DNA from: Pseudoalteromonas sp. MMG007
GTDB lineage: Bacteria > Pseudomonadota > Gammaproteobacteria > Enterobacterales > Alteromonadaceae
NCBI RefSeq assembly: GCF_018100985.1
Contig: NZ_JAGJEI010000017.1
Coordinates: 16,579-80,578 of the forward strand
DNA: 64,000 nt
Reading direction: 5' to 3'
Both the position numbers and the translations under genes were made by a program. Shown here one piece after another: positions 35,960 to 45,989 of the stretch (positions are counted from its first letter, which is position 1; each line of letters begins with the position of its first letter). Under the pieces are notes generated by a model. The model did no database searches. It saw nothing but the letters and a program-made list of their open reading frames with translations, and was not told the DNA's origin.

Positions 35960-37183
35960 ATGCAAAGAGTATTGGTGGTCGAAGACAGTAAAGTAGTACA
36001 GCAGGTATTACGCCACTTAACAGCGCAGTATCTTGATGTAGCTGTTGATTTTGCTTGGACTTTAGCTGAGTGTGAAGCATTCGTAGAAAAACATAACTAT
36101 TCCTTAGCACTAGTCGATTTAACACTACCAGATGCTCCTAATGGCGAAGTTGCAAAGTACACTTTGCTTAACAAAATTCCTACCGTGGTACTTACCTCAA
36201 AAATAGATGAATATAAACGCCAGCAAATGCTAGAGCTAGGCGTGGTTGATTACGTTATTAAAGATAACCGCGACTCTTATCATTATGCCGTTAAATTGGT
36301 CGCTCAGCTTTTAAGAAACCAAGGTTGTAAAGCCCTAATCGCTGACGATTCATTATTGAGTCGTTCGTTAATGAAACAAATGCTTGAAAAGCAACTGTTT
36401 GATGTTACCGATGCTCATGATGGGCAACAAGCGCTTGAGATCTTAAAAGCAGATCCAGACATTAAATTGCTGATGACAGATTATGCAATGCCTTCAATGG
36501 ATGGTTTTGAGCTTGTTAAAGCAGTACGTAACTTTAGAGGCCGCGATGATTTGGGAATTATTGGTTTATCCGGAGCTGGTAAACACGGTTTATCGGCACG
36601 ATTTATTAAGTACGGCGCAAATGACTTTTTAACAAAGCCATTTATGAATGAGGAGTTTCATTGTCGTGTTTTGCAAACAATGGAGCAGCTTTCTTTAATT
36701 GCTGACATTAAAGAAAGCGCACACAGAGATCATTTAACTGGCTTACACAATCGACGCTATTTTTATCAATATGCTGAAAAGCTTTTAAAAAATAATAACC
36801 AAAATAACACGTTAGCATTACTTGATATCGATTTTTTCAAAAATATTAATGATACATTTGGCCATGAAGGCGGCGATCAGGCTTTAAAACAAGTAGGTGC
36901 ATTAATACGTAGTACATTTGCTAAATTTATAGTAGCCCGTGTAGGAGGGGAGGAGTTTGCTATAATTTTACCAGATATAGAACTATCAAGAGGGCGTGAG
37001 TATTTTGAGGCTTTCAGAAAAAAAGTGGCAAATTACGACTTCTCCATTAGTGATAAAGTACTGAAAATTACGACCAGTATAGGTTTAGCTGATTTTCAAA
37101 ATACCAGCTTAACCGACGCAATGCGCAACGCTGATAAAGCATTATACAAAGCTAAAAACGAAGGCAGAAATTGTGTTTTTTAG
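35960..37183 (+). CDS. Diguanylate cyclase with two receiver domains
   Basis: A 407-residue cytoplasmic regulator: first receiver (about 1-120, VEDSKVVQQVLR, acceptor D in LALVDLTLPDA), second receiver (about 125-245, IADDSLLSRSLM, acceptor D in LLMTDYAMPSMDG), and a GGDEF domain (about 250-407) with DHLTGLHNRRYF and the active-site VGGEEFAI. The pattern matches the PleD architecture. The catalytic GGEEF is intact, so it should make c-di-GMP on phosphorylation. The usual RxxD product-inhibition site five residues before GGEEF is absent (the stretch reads FAKFIVARV). Because PelD in this window is a c-di-GMP receptor, this enzyme is a candidate input to Pel production, unproven. Confidence 0.92.
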   Translation: MQRVLVVEDSKVVQQVLRHLTAQYLDVAVDFAWTLAECEAFVEKHNYSLALVDLTLPDAPNGEVAKYTLLNKIPTVVLTSKIDEYKRQQMLELGVVDYVIKDNRDSYHYAVKLVAQLLRNQGCKALIADDSLLSRSLMKQMLEKQLFDVTDAHDGQQALEILKADPDIKLLMTDYAMPSMDGFELVKAVRNFRGRDDLGIIGLSGAGKHGLSARFIKYGANDFLTKPFMNEEFHCRVLQTMEQLSLIADIKESAHRDHLTGLHNRRYFYQYAEKLLKNNNQNNTLALLDIDFFKNINDTFGHEGGDQALKQVGALIRSTFAKFIVARVGGEEFAIILPDIELSRGREYFEAFRKKVANYDFSISDKVLKITTSIGLADFQNTSLTDAMRNADKALYKAKNEGRNCVF

Positions 37184-37209
37184 CGTACTTTAAAATATGA
37201 GTATATGTG

Positions 37210-37226
37210 CAGCACTAAATGGTGCA
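37210..37226. promoter_or_regulatory. Candidate upstream NtrC-like site (imperfect)
   Basis: GCAC-TAAATG-GTGC is a dyad like the NtrC enhancer half-sites but with a spacer one base short of the consensus. Centre is about 139 bp before the presumed sigma-54 start for glnK. Confidence 0.4.
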
Positions 37227-37243
37227 CCAATGTAGCTAAGTTG

Positions 37244-37278
37244 TAAAAAAAGCGCACCAAATAGGTGCGTTTTTTTTG
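37244..37278 (+). terminator. Stem-loop terminator of the cyclase gene, also an NtrC-like dyad
   Basis: The stem GCGCACC with GGTGCG and its A/T flanks, followed by eight T residues, is a normal terminator for the diguanylate cyclase gene. The same bases contain a perfect NtrC-type dyad, listed separately. Confidence 0.75.
37253..37269. promoter_or_regulatory. Candidate NtrC enhancer site for glnK-amtB
   Basis: GCACC-AAATA-GGTGC is the core of the NtrC consensus (GCACC-N5-GGTGC). Its centre, 37261, is about 96 bp before the presumed sigma-54 start site, comparable with the NtrC sites at -108 and -140 of E. coli glnA. Confidence 0.55.
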
Positions 37279-37331
37279 TTTTAAATTGCTGTTTTAAGCT
37301 TAAGTTTATGATATTTAATTATTTTTAATAG

Positions 37332-37347
37332 TGGCACAAAGGTTGGA
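37332..37347 (+). promoter_or_regulatory. Sigma-54-like promoter for glnK-amtB
   Basis: TGGCAC-N5-TTGGA matches the sigma-54 consensus TGGCAC-N5-TTGCA at ten of eleven fixed positions; the deviating base is the conserved C of the -12 GC. It lies 47 bp before the glnK start codon, with a good GAGGGGG ribosome site between. Confidence 0.65.
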
Positions 37348-37393
37348 TTATTAAAGTCAACAGGATAACAATAAAGAGTCCGAGGGGGCCGCT

Positions 37394-37732
37394 ATGAAAA
37401 TGATTAGTGCAATCATAAAACCATTTAAATTAGACGATGTGCGTGAAGCACTTGCTGATCTAGGTATTGAGGGGATGACCGTAGTTGACGTTAAAGGCTT
37501 TGGACGTCAACGAGGCCATACAGAGCTGTATCGTGGTGCAGAATACCAAGTAGATTTTATTCCTAAGATCAAACTTGAAATTGCAACTCGTACTGAAAAT
37601 TGCCAACGCGTAGTTGAAGCAATCACTAAAATTGCCTCAACAGGTAAAATAGGTGACGGTAAAATTTTCGTGTACGACTTAGATCAAATTGTTCGTATCC
37701 GTACGGGCGAGCTTGATGAAGAAGCAATTTAA
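37394..37732 (+). CDS. glnK: Nitrogen regulatory PII protein GlnK
   Basis: A 112-residue PII signal protein that senses 2-oxoglutarate, ATP/ADP and glutamine-dependent uridylylation. It contains the T-loop with the uridylylated tyrosine (RGAEYQVDFIPK, about residue 51) and the C-terminal IGDGKIFVYDL pattern. I call it GlnK rather than GlnB because amtB follows 11 bases after its stop, the near-universal glnK-amtB pairing. It should block the AmtB channel when nitrogen is plentiful. Sigma-54/NtrC control is suggested by the elements upstream. Confidence 0.95.
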   Translation: MKMISAIIKPFKLDDVREALADLGIEGMTVVDVKGFGRQRGHTELYRGAEYQVDFIPKIKLEIATRTENCQRVVEAITKIASTGKIGDGKIFVYDLDQIVRIRTGELDEEAI

Positions 37733-37743
37733 GGGGCTGATTA

Positions 37744-38973
37744 ATGGAAAATACAATTGTAGAACTCAAATTTTCACTCGATACCTTTTATTTTTTGATA
37801 TCGGGAATACTAGTAATGTGGATGGCAGCAGGTTTTGCCATGTTAGAAGCGGGCTTAGTTCGCTCTAAAAACACCACTGAAATTTTAACGAAGAACGTGG
37901 CATTGTACTCTATCGCATGTACCATGTTTTTATTAGTTGGCTACAACATTATGTATGTAGACAATGGCGAAGGCGGCATAATCCCTTCAATTGGCGCATT
38001 AATTGGCACGCAAGCGGCCGATGCTGACCATTCATTAGAATCTGACTTTTTCTTCCAAGTAGTATTTGTTGCAACGGCTATGTCGATTGTATCGGGTGCA
38101 GTTGCTGAACGTATGAAGTTATTTGCTTTCTTAGCATTTGCAGTTGTTTTAACTGGCTTTATTTACCCAATGGAAGGTTACTGGACATGGGGCGGCGGTT
38201 TCTTATCAGAAATGGGCTTTGTTGACTTTGCAGGCTCTGCAATTGTTCATGGTGCTGGTGCTGCAGCTGCTTTAGCGGGTGTAATACTGTTAGGTGCTCG
38301 TAAAGGTAAATACGGTAAAAACGGTGAAATTTACCCAATTCCAGGTTCTAACTTACCACTTGCTACATTAGGTACGTTTATTTTATGGATGGGTTGGTTT
38401 GGTTTTAACGGTGGTTCGCAATTACTTCTTTCAGATAAAGAAAATGCAACGGCTGTAGGTCAAATCTTACTTAATACTAACGCTGCTGCTGCAATGGGCG
38501 CAATTGCTGCACTGTTTGTATGTAAAGTGTTATGGGGTAAAGCTGATTTAACTATGGTACTAAACGGCGCATTAGCAGGTTTAGTTGTTATTACTGCTGA
38601 CCCACTTTCACCATCACCATTAATGGCTTGTTTACTAGGTATTTTAGGTGGTTCATTAGTTGTATTTAGCATTGTTGCTCTTGATAAAGCTAAAATTGAT
38701 GACCCGGTTGGTGCAATTTCTGTACACGGTGTGTGTGGCGCGCTAGGTATTATGTTGGTACCTGTATCTAACGGCGATGCTAACTTTGTAACACAGCTTA
38801 TTGGTTTAGTGACTATCTTAGCCTTTGTTTTTGTAGCCTCATTTATTGTATGGGCTATTTTAAAGCAAACTATGGGCATTCGTGTAACCGAAGAAGAAGA
38901 GTTAACAGGTATGGACCAACATGATTGTGGTGTTGATGCTTACCCTGAATTTGTATCTGTTCGCAGCAACTAA
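37744..38973 (+). CDS. amtB: Ammonium transporter AmtB
   Basis: A 409-residue inner-membrane ammonium channel of the Amt/Rh family with about eleven hydrophobic segments. Motifs seen are MWMAAGFAMLEAGLVRSKNT at the start, DFAGSAIVHGAGAAAALAG (pore histidine region), LATLGTFILWMGWFGFNGGS, and near the end the second twin-histidine segment GAISVHGVCGALGIM. A short cytoplasmic tail follows. Eleven bases separate it from glnK, and a strong terminator follows, so glnK-amtB is a two-gene operon. Confidence 0.96.
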   Translation: MENTIVELKFSLDTFYFLISGILVMWMAAGFAMLEAGLVRSKNTTEILTKNVALYSIACTMFLLVGYNIMYVDNGEGGIIPSIGALIGTQAADADHSLESDFFFQVVFVATAMSIVSGAVAERMKLFAFLAFAVVLTGFIYPMEGYWTWGGGFLSEMGFVDFAGSAIVHGAGAAAALAGVILLGARKGKYGKNGEIYPIPGSNLPLATLGTFILWMGWFGFNGGSQLLLSDKENATAVGQILLNTNAAAAMGAIAALFVCKVLWGKADLTMVLNGALAGLVVITADPLSPSPLMACLLGILGGSLVVFSIVALDKAKIDDPVGAISVHGVCGALGIMLVPVSNGDANFVTQLIGLVTILAFVFVASFIVWAILKQTMGIRVTEEEELTGMDQHDCGVDAYPEFVSVRSN

Positions 38974-39001
38974 TTCAAAAATATATCATTGTGTGTTTTA
39001 C

Positions 39002-39028
39002 AAAGCCCTACCTCTGTAGGGCTTTTTT
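39002..39028 (+). terminator. Terminator of glnK-amtB operon
   Basis: A 10-bp stem (AAAGCCCTAC with GTAGGGCTTT), 4-base loop, then a T run, 29 bases past the amtB stop. Confidence 0.92.
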
Positions 39029-39123
39029 CGTTTCAGGGAAGGTTAACTTTTCAGGTGTTAGGGTATAGCCAATATGCTAAGCTCACACTCGTGAATGAAC
39101 TTTGGAATAAATTACACTTAAAA

Positions 39124-41466
39124 ATGGCCAATAACAAAAAAATACCCAGTAGTAAAACCACTCCTAAACGTGCATCTAAAGCAACTAGTTCGACACGTAA
39201 ATCAAAAACAAAAACGACTAAAAAAAATTCAAGTACAGTTGTTAAACGCTCATTTATGAGAAAAACATGGTCGGTTTTTTGGAAGTTGAGCTTAGCCGTT
39301 TTTATTGCTATGGCGATGTACTTTATTTATTTAGACTCAAAAACAACGCGTATTTTTGAAGGAAATAAGTGGCAGTTACCTGCACAAGTGTACGCACGTT
39401 CAATGGAGTTTTACCCTGGACAGTTTTTATCTAGCGATGAAGTTGTGTTTGAGTTAGAGCGTTTAAACTATTCATCTGTTAATAGACTAAGCCGCACAGG
39501 ACAGTTTGTTAAAACAGCAAATAGTATAAAAATTTATCGCCGTGATTTTGAATTTTACGATGGTCTTGAAGAAGCACATATCATTGAACTGCGTTTTGCA
39601 GGGCAAAAAGTAGCAACCATTAAAGATAAATTTGGCAGACGACTAAACAGTGCTCGCCTAGAGCCTGTGCAAATAGCACGTATAGGGAATGATTCAAAAC
39701 AAGATAGGGAGTTTGTACCACTCGATAAATTTCCACCTATGTTGAAAGACACGCTACTTGTGGTAGAAGATCGTGATTTTTATCAACATCATGGTGTGTC
39801 AGTATTTTCTATTTTGCGCGCGCTTTATTCAAATATTAAAGCAGGGCGTACCGTTCAAGGTGGGAGTACCTTAACGCAGCAGCTTGCAAAAAATATTTAC
39901 CTAACGCGTGAACGCTCTTTGGTTCGCAAAATAAATGAAGCGTTTATAGCGCTTATTTTAGATTACCGTTATTCAAAAGATCAGATTTTAGAAGCTTACT
40001 TAAACGAGGTTTATTTAGGTCAATCGTACAACCAAGGTGTACATGGCATGGGCCTGGCATCTGAATTTTATTTTTCAAAACCAGTTGATGAACTTGAATA
40101 TGATCAAATTGCACTGCTGGTGGCCATGGTTAAAGGGCCGTCTTATTATAACCCTCGCCGTTATAAAGAGCGAACTATGGAGCGCCGCGATTTAGTTCTG
40201 CGCTTAATGGTTGAAAACAAGCTATTAAGCACTAAAGAGTACCGTGCATCGCTAAAACGTCCAATTGATATTGCGCCGATGAAAGCAAGCTTACAAAAAT
40301 CTTACCCTGGTTATTTAGAACTCGTTAACAGAGAACTAAATAAATTATTGCCTGATCAGCAAACACTTGATGCAGGTGTTCGTGTATTTACTTATTTTGA
40401 CTTGCAAAAGCAAACTGCAATGGAAGAATCGATTCAAAAAAGTTTGCCGTACTTAGAAAAACGCCCAAATACAAAAGAGCTTGAAGCAGCGATGATTTCA
40501 GTAAACGTCGAAAAAGGCGGTGTGTCGGCTTTAGTCGCTGGGCGCGACGTACGTTACTCCGGCTTTAACCGAGTATTAGATACCAAGCGTAATATAGGTT
40601 CACTAGTTAAACCTGCCGTTTATTTAACCGCGTTACAGTTGCCGCATTATAATTTAGCCACTTTACTGGATGATTCCCCAGTACAAGTCACCAATGAGCA
40701 AGGTAAAATATGGCAACCAGAGAACTTTGATCATCAATATCGCGGCGCAATGCCGCTATATAAAGCATTTAGTAAAAGCGTTAATATTCCAGCTGTAAAT
40801 TTAGGCTTAGATGTAGGTGTTGATAAGGTAGCTAACACGCTAAGAAAGCTTGGCGCTAAAGGTCAAATTAGGGAATACCCATCATTACTATTAGGTGCTT
40901 TAGAAATGTCGAGCTTTGAAGTAGCTCAGCTTTATACCACCATAGCTGCTGATGGGAAGTACAAAGAGCTTACTGCAATCTCTGCCTTAACGGACTCAGT
41001 GGGGAAAGTACTTTATAAACATAAAGTAAAAGCAGAGGCTCGTTTTGATACGGCTGCTATGTACATGACTAAGTACGCGATGAAGCGTGTAACTAAAGAC
41101 GGCACAGCAAAACGTTTAAATTTACACTTTCCATCAATTCAGTTAGCAGGTAAAACGGGCACGAGCAATGATTTACGCGACAGCTGGTTTGCAGGGTTTG
41201 ATCAAAACACAGTTACTGTTGCGTGGCTAGGTCGAGATGATAATAAGAGTACCGGTTTGACGGGCAGCGTGGGCGCATTAGAAGCGTATATTCGTTATTT
41301 AAAACCTCTTAACCCGCAAGCAATTGCCGATACACGTCCACCCTCAATACGCTGGGCATTTGTGAATGAGCAAACTGCTAAGCAAGCACCACCAGGCTGT
41401 GGCAAGGTGATTCAATTACCGCTCAGAGCCAGTGAGTTTGAACCAAGACCGCAATGTATACGCTAG
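39124..41466 (+). CDS. mrcB: Penicillin-binding protein 1B (bifunctional)
   Basis: A 780-residue class A penicillin-binding protein that polymerises and crosslinks peptidoglycan at the inner membrane. I start at the ATG at 39124; a longer reading crosses the amtB terminator and is unlikely. Order: lysine-rich cytoplasmic tail (about 1-48), membrane helix (about 50-72), UB2H-like region (about 90-160), glycosyltransferase domain with VVEDRDFYQHHGVSVFSILR (catalytic Glu) and GGSTLTQQLAKN, and a transpeptidase domain with SLVK (SxxK), SVN (SxN) and KTGTS. The ribosome site is weak. It should need the outer-membrane lipoprotein LpoB or an analogue; none is nearby. Confidence 0.93.
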   Translation: MANNKKIPSSKTTPKRASKATSSTRKSKTKTTKKNSSTVVKRSFMRKTWSVFWKLSLAVFIAMAMYFIYLDSKTTRIFEGNKWQLPAQVYARSMEFYPGQFLSSDEVVFELERLNYSSVNRLSRTGQFVKTANSIKIYRRDFEFYDGLEEAHIIELRFAGQKVATIKDKFGRRLNSARLEPVQIARIGNDSKQDREFVPLDKFPPMLKDTLLVVEDRDFYQHHGVSVFSILRALYSNIKAGRTVQGGSTLTQQLAKNIYLTRERSLVRKINEAFIALILDYRYSKDQILEAYLNEVYLGQSYNQGVHGMGLASEFYFSKPVDELEYDQIALLVAMVKGPSYYNPRRYKERTMERRDLVLRLMVENKLLSTKEYRASLKRPIDIAPMKASLQKSYPGYLELVNRELNKLLPDQQTLDAGVRVFTYFDLQKQTAMEESIQKSLPYLEKRPNTKELEAAMISVNVEKGGVSALVAGRDVRYSGFNRVLDTKRNIGSLVKPAVYLTALQLPHYNLATLLDDSPVQVTNEQGKIWQPENFDHQYRGAMPLYKAFSKSVNIPAVNLGLDVGVDKVANTLRKLGAKGQIREYPSLLLGALEMSSFEVAQLYTTIAADGKYKELTAISALTDSVGKVLYKHKVKAEARFDTAAMYMTKYAMKRVTKDGTAKRLNLHFPSIQLAGKTGTSNDLRDSWFAGFDQNTVTVAWLGRDDNKSTGLTGSVGALEAYIRYLKPLNPQAIADTRPPSIRWAFVNEQTAKQAPPGCGKVIQLPLRASEFEPRPQCIR

Positions 41467-41488
41467 CTTATAAAGCTATATAAAATAT

Positions 41489-41514
41489 TAAAGCCGCTGT
41501 TTAGCGGCTTTTTT
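41489..41514. terminator. Bidirectional terminator between mrcB and the second chemoreceptor gene
   Basis: An 8-bp stem (AAGCCGCT with AGCGGCTT), 4-base loop and T run between convergent genes. Confidence 0.85.
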
Positions 41515-41532
41515 ATGGGCTATTATTTATTC

Positions 41533-43374
41533 TTAAGATTTAAAAAACTGCATTGATTTAGTTAAGTCATCAGATAGCTGACTAAGCTGCTGAGCATCTT
41601 GCAGTGTAGATTGCGCAGAGAGAAGAGTTTGGTCTGCTAAGTTACTTACCTCTTGAGAATCGCTTAATGCTTGAGTGGTTGCGTTAGATTGCTCTTTAAC
41701 ACGAAGTGCTATTTCCTCGCCTTGGTGTTTTATATCGCCCATGCTGTGCTCTGCACTTTGTAAAACATCGTTCGTTTCAGTGGCAGCTTTTACTGATTGT
41801 TCCATCTTCTGAACACTTGAACGCATTTTTTGTTGTGTATCTTCAGAGGCTTGTTGAAGTGAGCTAATTATTTGGTGAATCTCTTGCGTTTGAGTTTGTG
41901 TACGTTGTGCAAGGGTTCTTACTTCATCTGCTACTACGGCAAAACCACGCCCATGCTCACCAGCTCGCGCCGCTTCTATTGCTGCGTTTAAGGCTAATAG
42001 GTTGGTTTGATCGGCTATTTCGCTAATGCCTTTACTTACTTTACTAATTTCTTGGCTGTCTTGGGCGAGTCGATCTAGCGCTTGTTGGCTTTCGGTAAAT
42101 TCAATTTGAAGGTCTTGCATGTATTTAGCAAGTTCCATGGTGTTGTCAGAGCCTTGCTTTACATGCTGCGCTGCATCTTGCGCTGTTAACATCGCTTGAT
42201 TAGCAGACTCTTCTACACTCACTGCACTTTGCTCCATATTACTTAGCGCATCATGGATAGCATTTACACGTATTTGCTGTTTTTCAACATCGTTACTCGT
42301 TTGGCTGCTTGCCTGTGAAAGCGATTTAGTGGCGCCACATAGCTCCACAGTACTTGCTTTAACATTCTCCAAAAGTTTTGAAAAGGCATTAAGAAGTGCG
42401 TTATATCGCGCTGCAATAATATCCATTTCATCATTAGTACTTGAGTTAATAACCGCATTTAAGTCGCCATTTGCTGCTCTTTGCGCAGCTTCGGCAAAGC
42501 GATTAATGGTATCGACTACTGCATAGTAAAAGCCAATCATTAAGTAAAACGCAAAAAGTAAACTTATAACAGATGCTGCTAATACTAGGTTTCTGATCCA
42601 TTGCTGTGTTTGAAACTTATTTTCAATGAGGGTTTCAAGAGTAGGGATACTTTTATCAACAAGTTTACTGATACTGCTGTGCACTTGGGTTGTTAATTGA
42701 TTGAATTCGGCTTGCGTTAGCAGTATATCGTCAGGCTCTAGTAGCTTTTTATCTATAGCTGTTTTAAACGCCTCTACTGCACTGTGTAAATTAGTGAGCG
42801 AGGGCGTTAGTGTTTTATTTACGGATTTATCCGCATTAGTCGCTACATTTAATACTTTATCGAGCTGTAGCTCATATAAAGGCAAAGATTTACTGAAATT
42901 AGAAAGCGCGATAAACGTATCTGGCGTAAAGCGATTACTTGCCAATACCGTATTTGCGCTTTGTGCTGTCGCATTAATTTGCATTATAAGTGCAGGAATG
43001 GGCGTTACTAAGGAGCGATTTACATAGGCACTTGCAAGTTGGTTATCAAGCGCTAAATTAGATTGAATAGAAACAAGTTCCAGTACTTCATTTGCTTGGT
43101 CATTCTTTATATCAAAACCCAGAGCACGAGCTACTTTAATATTTTTATCAGTATCACCTTGCATCTGGTTTGAGATTATTGTTCTGTAGCCTTTTAAGCC
43201 TTGTTGCTGCATTTTTGAAACGGCAATACTTTCACTTAACAACGACACTAAAAAAAATAGGCTTAAGGCAAGAGGGAGTAATAGTATTCCAAACATCAGG
43301 CTTATTTTTGTTTTGTATTTTAAATTTGCCATAAGCTGAATTGCAGGGGAGGCAAACTGGCGTAATCCTGACAT
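41533..43374 (-). CDS. Methyl-accepting chemotaxis protein
   Basis: A 613-residue chemoreceptor: a short cytoplasmic lead, a membrane helix (about 27-50), a long helical periplasmic domain (about 50-265) of the four-helix-bundle type without a Cache pattern, a second membrane helix (about 265-290), HAMP, and the cytoplasmic signalling domain with tip [19 protein letters not shown]. It differs from the Cache-type receptor at 22.6 kb. Ligand unknown. AAGAGAG lies just before the ATG. Convergent with the PBP1b gene and followed by a shared terminator. Confidence 0.92.
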   Translation of the reverse strand: MSGLRQFASPAIQLMANLKYKTKISLMFGILLLPLALSLFFLVSLLSESIAVSKMQQQGLKGYRTIISNQMQGDTDKNIKVARALGFDIKNDQANEVLELVSIQSNLALDNQLASAYVNRSLVTPIPALIMQINATAQSANTVLASNRFTPDTFIALSNFSKSLPLYELQLDKVLNVATNADKSVNKTLTPSLTNLHSAVEAFKTAIDKKLLEPDDILLTQAEFNQLTTQVHSSISKLVDKSIPTLETLIENKFQTQQWIRNLVLAASVISLLFAFYLMIGFYYAVVDTINRFAEAAQRAANGDLNAVINSSTNDEMDIIAARYNALLNAFSKLLENVKASTVELCGATKSLSQASSQTSNDVEKQQIRVNAIHDALSNMEQSAVSVEESANQAMLTAQDAAQHVKQGSDNTMELAKYMQDLQIEFTESQQALDRLAQDSQEISKVSKGISEIADQTNLLALNAAIEAARAGEHGRGFAVVADEVRTLAQRTQTQTQEIHQIISSLQQASEDTQQKMRSSVQKMEQSVKAATETNDVLQSAEHSMGDIKHQGEEIALRVKEQSNATTQALSDSQEVSNLADQTLLSAQSTLQDAQQLSQLSDDLTKSMQFFKS

Positions 43375-43462
43375 AAGACTCTCTTATTTTTTTGTAAAGG
43401 GGATAAAAATATATAGACCTTGTTATGTCTAATTATTATTCATTTATATTACTTTACAAATA

Positions 43463-43486
43463 AAAAAAGCCCTTTCGGGCTTTTTT
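43463..43486 (-). terminator. Terminator after hemL
   Basis: GCCC with GGGC, extended by A6/T6, and a TTTC loop lie 55 bases past the hemL stop (minus strand). Confidence 0.82.
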
Positions 43487-43540
43487 CTATCTTTAATCTT
43501 AATATTATAGGTAAAACAAGTGGTTAATATTTATATAACT

Positions 43541-44821
43541 CTAAAGTTTCGCAAATGAGCGTTCAGCTGCTTCAATGGTTGCTTGTACTTCTTGTTCTGT
43601 ATGTGCTGCACAGACAAAGCCTGCTTCAAATGCCGAAGGTGCTAGGTATACGCCTTCTTCAAGCATTAGGTGAAAAAAGCGCTTAAAGCGTTCTAAATCA
43701 CATTCTGTCGCTTGTTGGTAAGTTGTCACTTTTTCAGCATCGGTGAAGAAAAAGCCATACATGCCGCCCGCATAGTTAGTTGTTAAAGGAATACCCGCTT
43801 TTTTAGCGCCTGCCTCAAAACCTTCACATATTGCTTTAGAAATGGCCTCAAGCTTATCGTGTAAACCAGGCTCACTTAATAGTTCAAGTGATTTCAAACC
43901 AGCAGCCATTGCAATAGGGTTACCAGAAAGAGTGCCAGCTTGGTAAACAGGGCCAACAGGCGCAATATAATCCATTATTTCGGTTTTACCGCCAAATGCG
44001 CCAACTGGCATGCCCCCGCCAATAACTTTACCTAAACATGTTAAATCAGGTTTTATGTTGTAGTATGCTTGTGCACCACCTAATGCAACACGAAAGCCTG
44101 TCATCACTTCGTCAAAAATAAGCACTGACTTGTATTCATCGCATACTGCGCGCAGACCTTCTAAAAAACCTTCAGTAGGTGGGATACAGTTCATGTTACC
44201 CGCTACTGGCTCAACAATAATACAGGCAATTTCGTCCGCGTATTTTTCAAAAATAGCTTTTACTTCATCAAGGTTATTAAACGATACTGTTAGCGTGTGC
44301 TTAGCAAAATCTTCAGGAATACCTGGTGAATTTGGTACGCCCATTGTTAATGCACCTGAGCCTGCTTTTACTAGTAACGAGTCAGCATGGCCGTGGTAAC
44401 AACCTTCAAATTTTAAGATTTTGTCACGATTAGTAAAACCACGGGCTAAACGAATTGCGCTCATGGTAGCTTCGGTTCCAGAGCTCACCATGCGTACTTT
44501 TTCGATTGATGGGACAAGCTCTTTTACTTTTTCAGCCATTAAAATTTCAGCTTCGGTAGGGGCGCCGTAGCTTAAGCCGTTTTCTACCGCTTCGTGAACA
44601 GCTTGTTTAATAGCTGGGTGGTTATGGCCCATGATCATTGGGCCCCACGAACCTACATAATCGATATAACGGTTACCATCGGCATCAAAGGTAAAGGCAC
44701 CCTCAGCTTTAGTAATAAATAGTGGCGTGCCACCTACGCCGTTAAATGCACGTACAGGTGAATTTACGCCACCAGGAATTGAAGTTTGTGCACGATTAAA
44801 TAAATCTTGGCTAATTGTCAT
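43541..44821 (-). CDS. hemL: Glutamate-1-semialdehyde 2,1-aminomutase
   Basis: HemL makes 5-aminolevulinate from glutamate-1-semialdehyde, the last step of the C5 route to heme, using PLP. The 426-residue product contains [17 protein letters not shown] near the start, [31 protein letters not shown], the aspartate motif [13 protein letters not shown], and the PLP lysine in [17 protein letters not shown]. All expected class III aminotransferase features are intact. It follows pyrB by 35 bases on the same strand, so the two may be co-transcribed, and the heme gene hemJ lies just beyond. Confidence 0.97.
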   Translation of the reverse strand: MTISQDLFNRAQTSIPGGVNSPVRAFNGVGGTPLFITKAEGAFTFDADGNRYIDYVGSWGPMIMGHNHPAIKQAVHEAVENGLSYGAPTEAEILMAEKVKELVPSIEKVRMVSSGTEATMSAIRLARGFTNRDKILKFEGCYHGHADSLLVKAGSGALTMGVPNSPGIPEDFAKHTLTVSFNNLDEVKAIFEKYADEIACIIVEPVAGNMNCIPPTEGFLEGLRAVCDEYKSVLIFDEVMTGFRVALGGAQAYYNIKPDLTCLGKVIGGGMPVGAFGGKTEIMDYIAPVGPVYQAGTLSGNPIAMAAGLKSLELLSEPGLHDKLEAISKAICEGFEAGAKKAGIPLTTNYAGGMYGFFFTDAEKVTTYQQATECDLERFKRFFHLMLEEGVYLAPSAFEAGFVCAAHTEQEVQATIEAAERSFAKL

Positions 44822-44856
44822 GAAACATCCTATAAATTGTCGCTTGGTAAAAGTGT

Positions 44857-45873
44857 TTAGCTGTCGCGTTTGCGGCTAAACCAAGGTACGTCTACTTCAT
44901 ATTGCTCGACTTTATTTTCTACGCCGAGCGTTAAAGCAAACAGTGCCATACGAATTAATACGCCGTTTTGTACTTGGCGGAATATTGCTAAATTGTCGTT
45001 AGTATTTAAGTCGTTATCAAGCTCGTTAGCTTCTAAACGGCTATCACGAGGCAGCGGGTGCATCAGTACTGAGTTTGGCTTACAGTGTGCATTATAAATA
45101 GATTGGCTTATTCTAAAACCACCACGGTATTTATTTGCTTCTTCTTGTGAAGGAAAACGCTCTTCTTGAATACGTGTTTGATAAACAATATCGGCAGCTA
45201 AATTGCCTTCCATTTTGTTTACTAGCTGTATTTTATGGCCTGCGTTTTCTACTGAGTCTAAAATGTAATCGGGCATTTGCAGGCCATCAGGTGCCACCAT
45301 AGAAAATTTCACGTTTTTGTAATGGCACAATAATTTAGATAAAGAGTGCACAGTGCGGCCATATTTTAAATCGCCTACAAGGGCTATATGCATACCATCA
45401 ATATTTTGATCAAAGCGATTTAGCTCACGCTCAATAGTTAGTAAGTCGAGCAAGGCTTGAGTAGGGTGCTCGTTTGGCCCGTCACCACCGTTAATAACTG
45501 GTACGGTACAACCGTCAGCAAATTCGCTTACAGAACCTGCATCAGGATGGCGCATAGCGACGGCATCAGCGTAAGCAGAAATAACGCGTGCCGTGTCGTA
45601 AAGAGACTCACCTTTTGCAAGGGCTGAGCTTTGCATGCCTGTTGTTTCGCGTACACCACCACCAAGTAAATTAAAGGCGGTACCAAAACTTACGCGCGTA
45701 CGCGTGCTTGGCTCAAAAAACAAATTCGCTAAAATAGCGCCTTCAAGCACTGTTGTTTGCTTTTGCTTTTTAGCATAAGGCTCCATTTTTTTTGCTACTG
45801 CAAAAATACGTTCAATGCAGTCTCTGTCGAGTTGATTTACCGACAGTATATGCTCACCTTGGAAACTTAACAT
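44857..45873 (-). CDS. pyrB: Aspartate carbamoyltransferase, long form
   Basis: Catalyses carbamoyl phosphate plus aspartate to carbamoyl aspartate in pyrimidine synthesis. I start at the ATG at 45873 (AGGA eight bases upstream), not the upstream TTG, giving 338 residues. The carbamoyl-phosphate loop [12 protein letters not shown], the 80s/HPTQALLD region ([15 protein letters not shown]) and [16 protein letters not shown] are all present. It is longer than E. coli PyrB (about 311), with extra residues near the C-terminus. No pyrI regulatory subunit gene follows, so this may be a stand-alone enzyme; a second, pyrBI-type copy elsewhere cannot be excluded. Confidence 0.93.
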   Translation of the reverse strand: MLSFQGEHILSVNQLDRDCIERIFAVAKKMEPYAKKQKQTTVLEGAILANLFFEPSTRTRVSFGTAFNLLGGGVRETTGMQSSALAKGESLYDTARVISAYADAVAMRHPDAGSVSEFADGCTVPVINGGDGPNEHPTQALLDLLTIERELNRFDQNIDGMHIALVGDLKYGRTVHSLSKLLCHYKNVKFSMVAPDGLQMPDYILDSVENAGHKIQLVNKMEGNLAADIVYQTRIQEERFPSQEEANKYRGGFRISQSIYNAHCKPNSVLMHPLPRDSRLEANELDNDLNTNDNLAIFRQVQNGVLIRMALFALTLGVENKVEQYEVDVPWFSRKRDS

Positions 45874-45989
45874 GGGGTTATTCCTAATCAATCAAAAGGG
45901 CGCGATAATCCAAAAAAGTGGGGCACGCAATCGCGCGTGTTATAACAAGTTGTGTAAATTGCAGCGCAGTTTAACACGCGCTACAAAGC

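Noticed and set aside
38989..39123. Extended N-terminus of PBP1b from 38989
   Set aside because: It would start before and include the glnK-amtB terminator hairpin; the family N-terminal tail is satisfied by the ATG at 39124.
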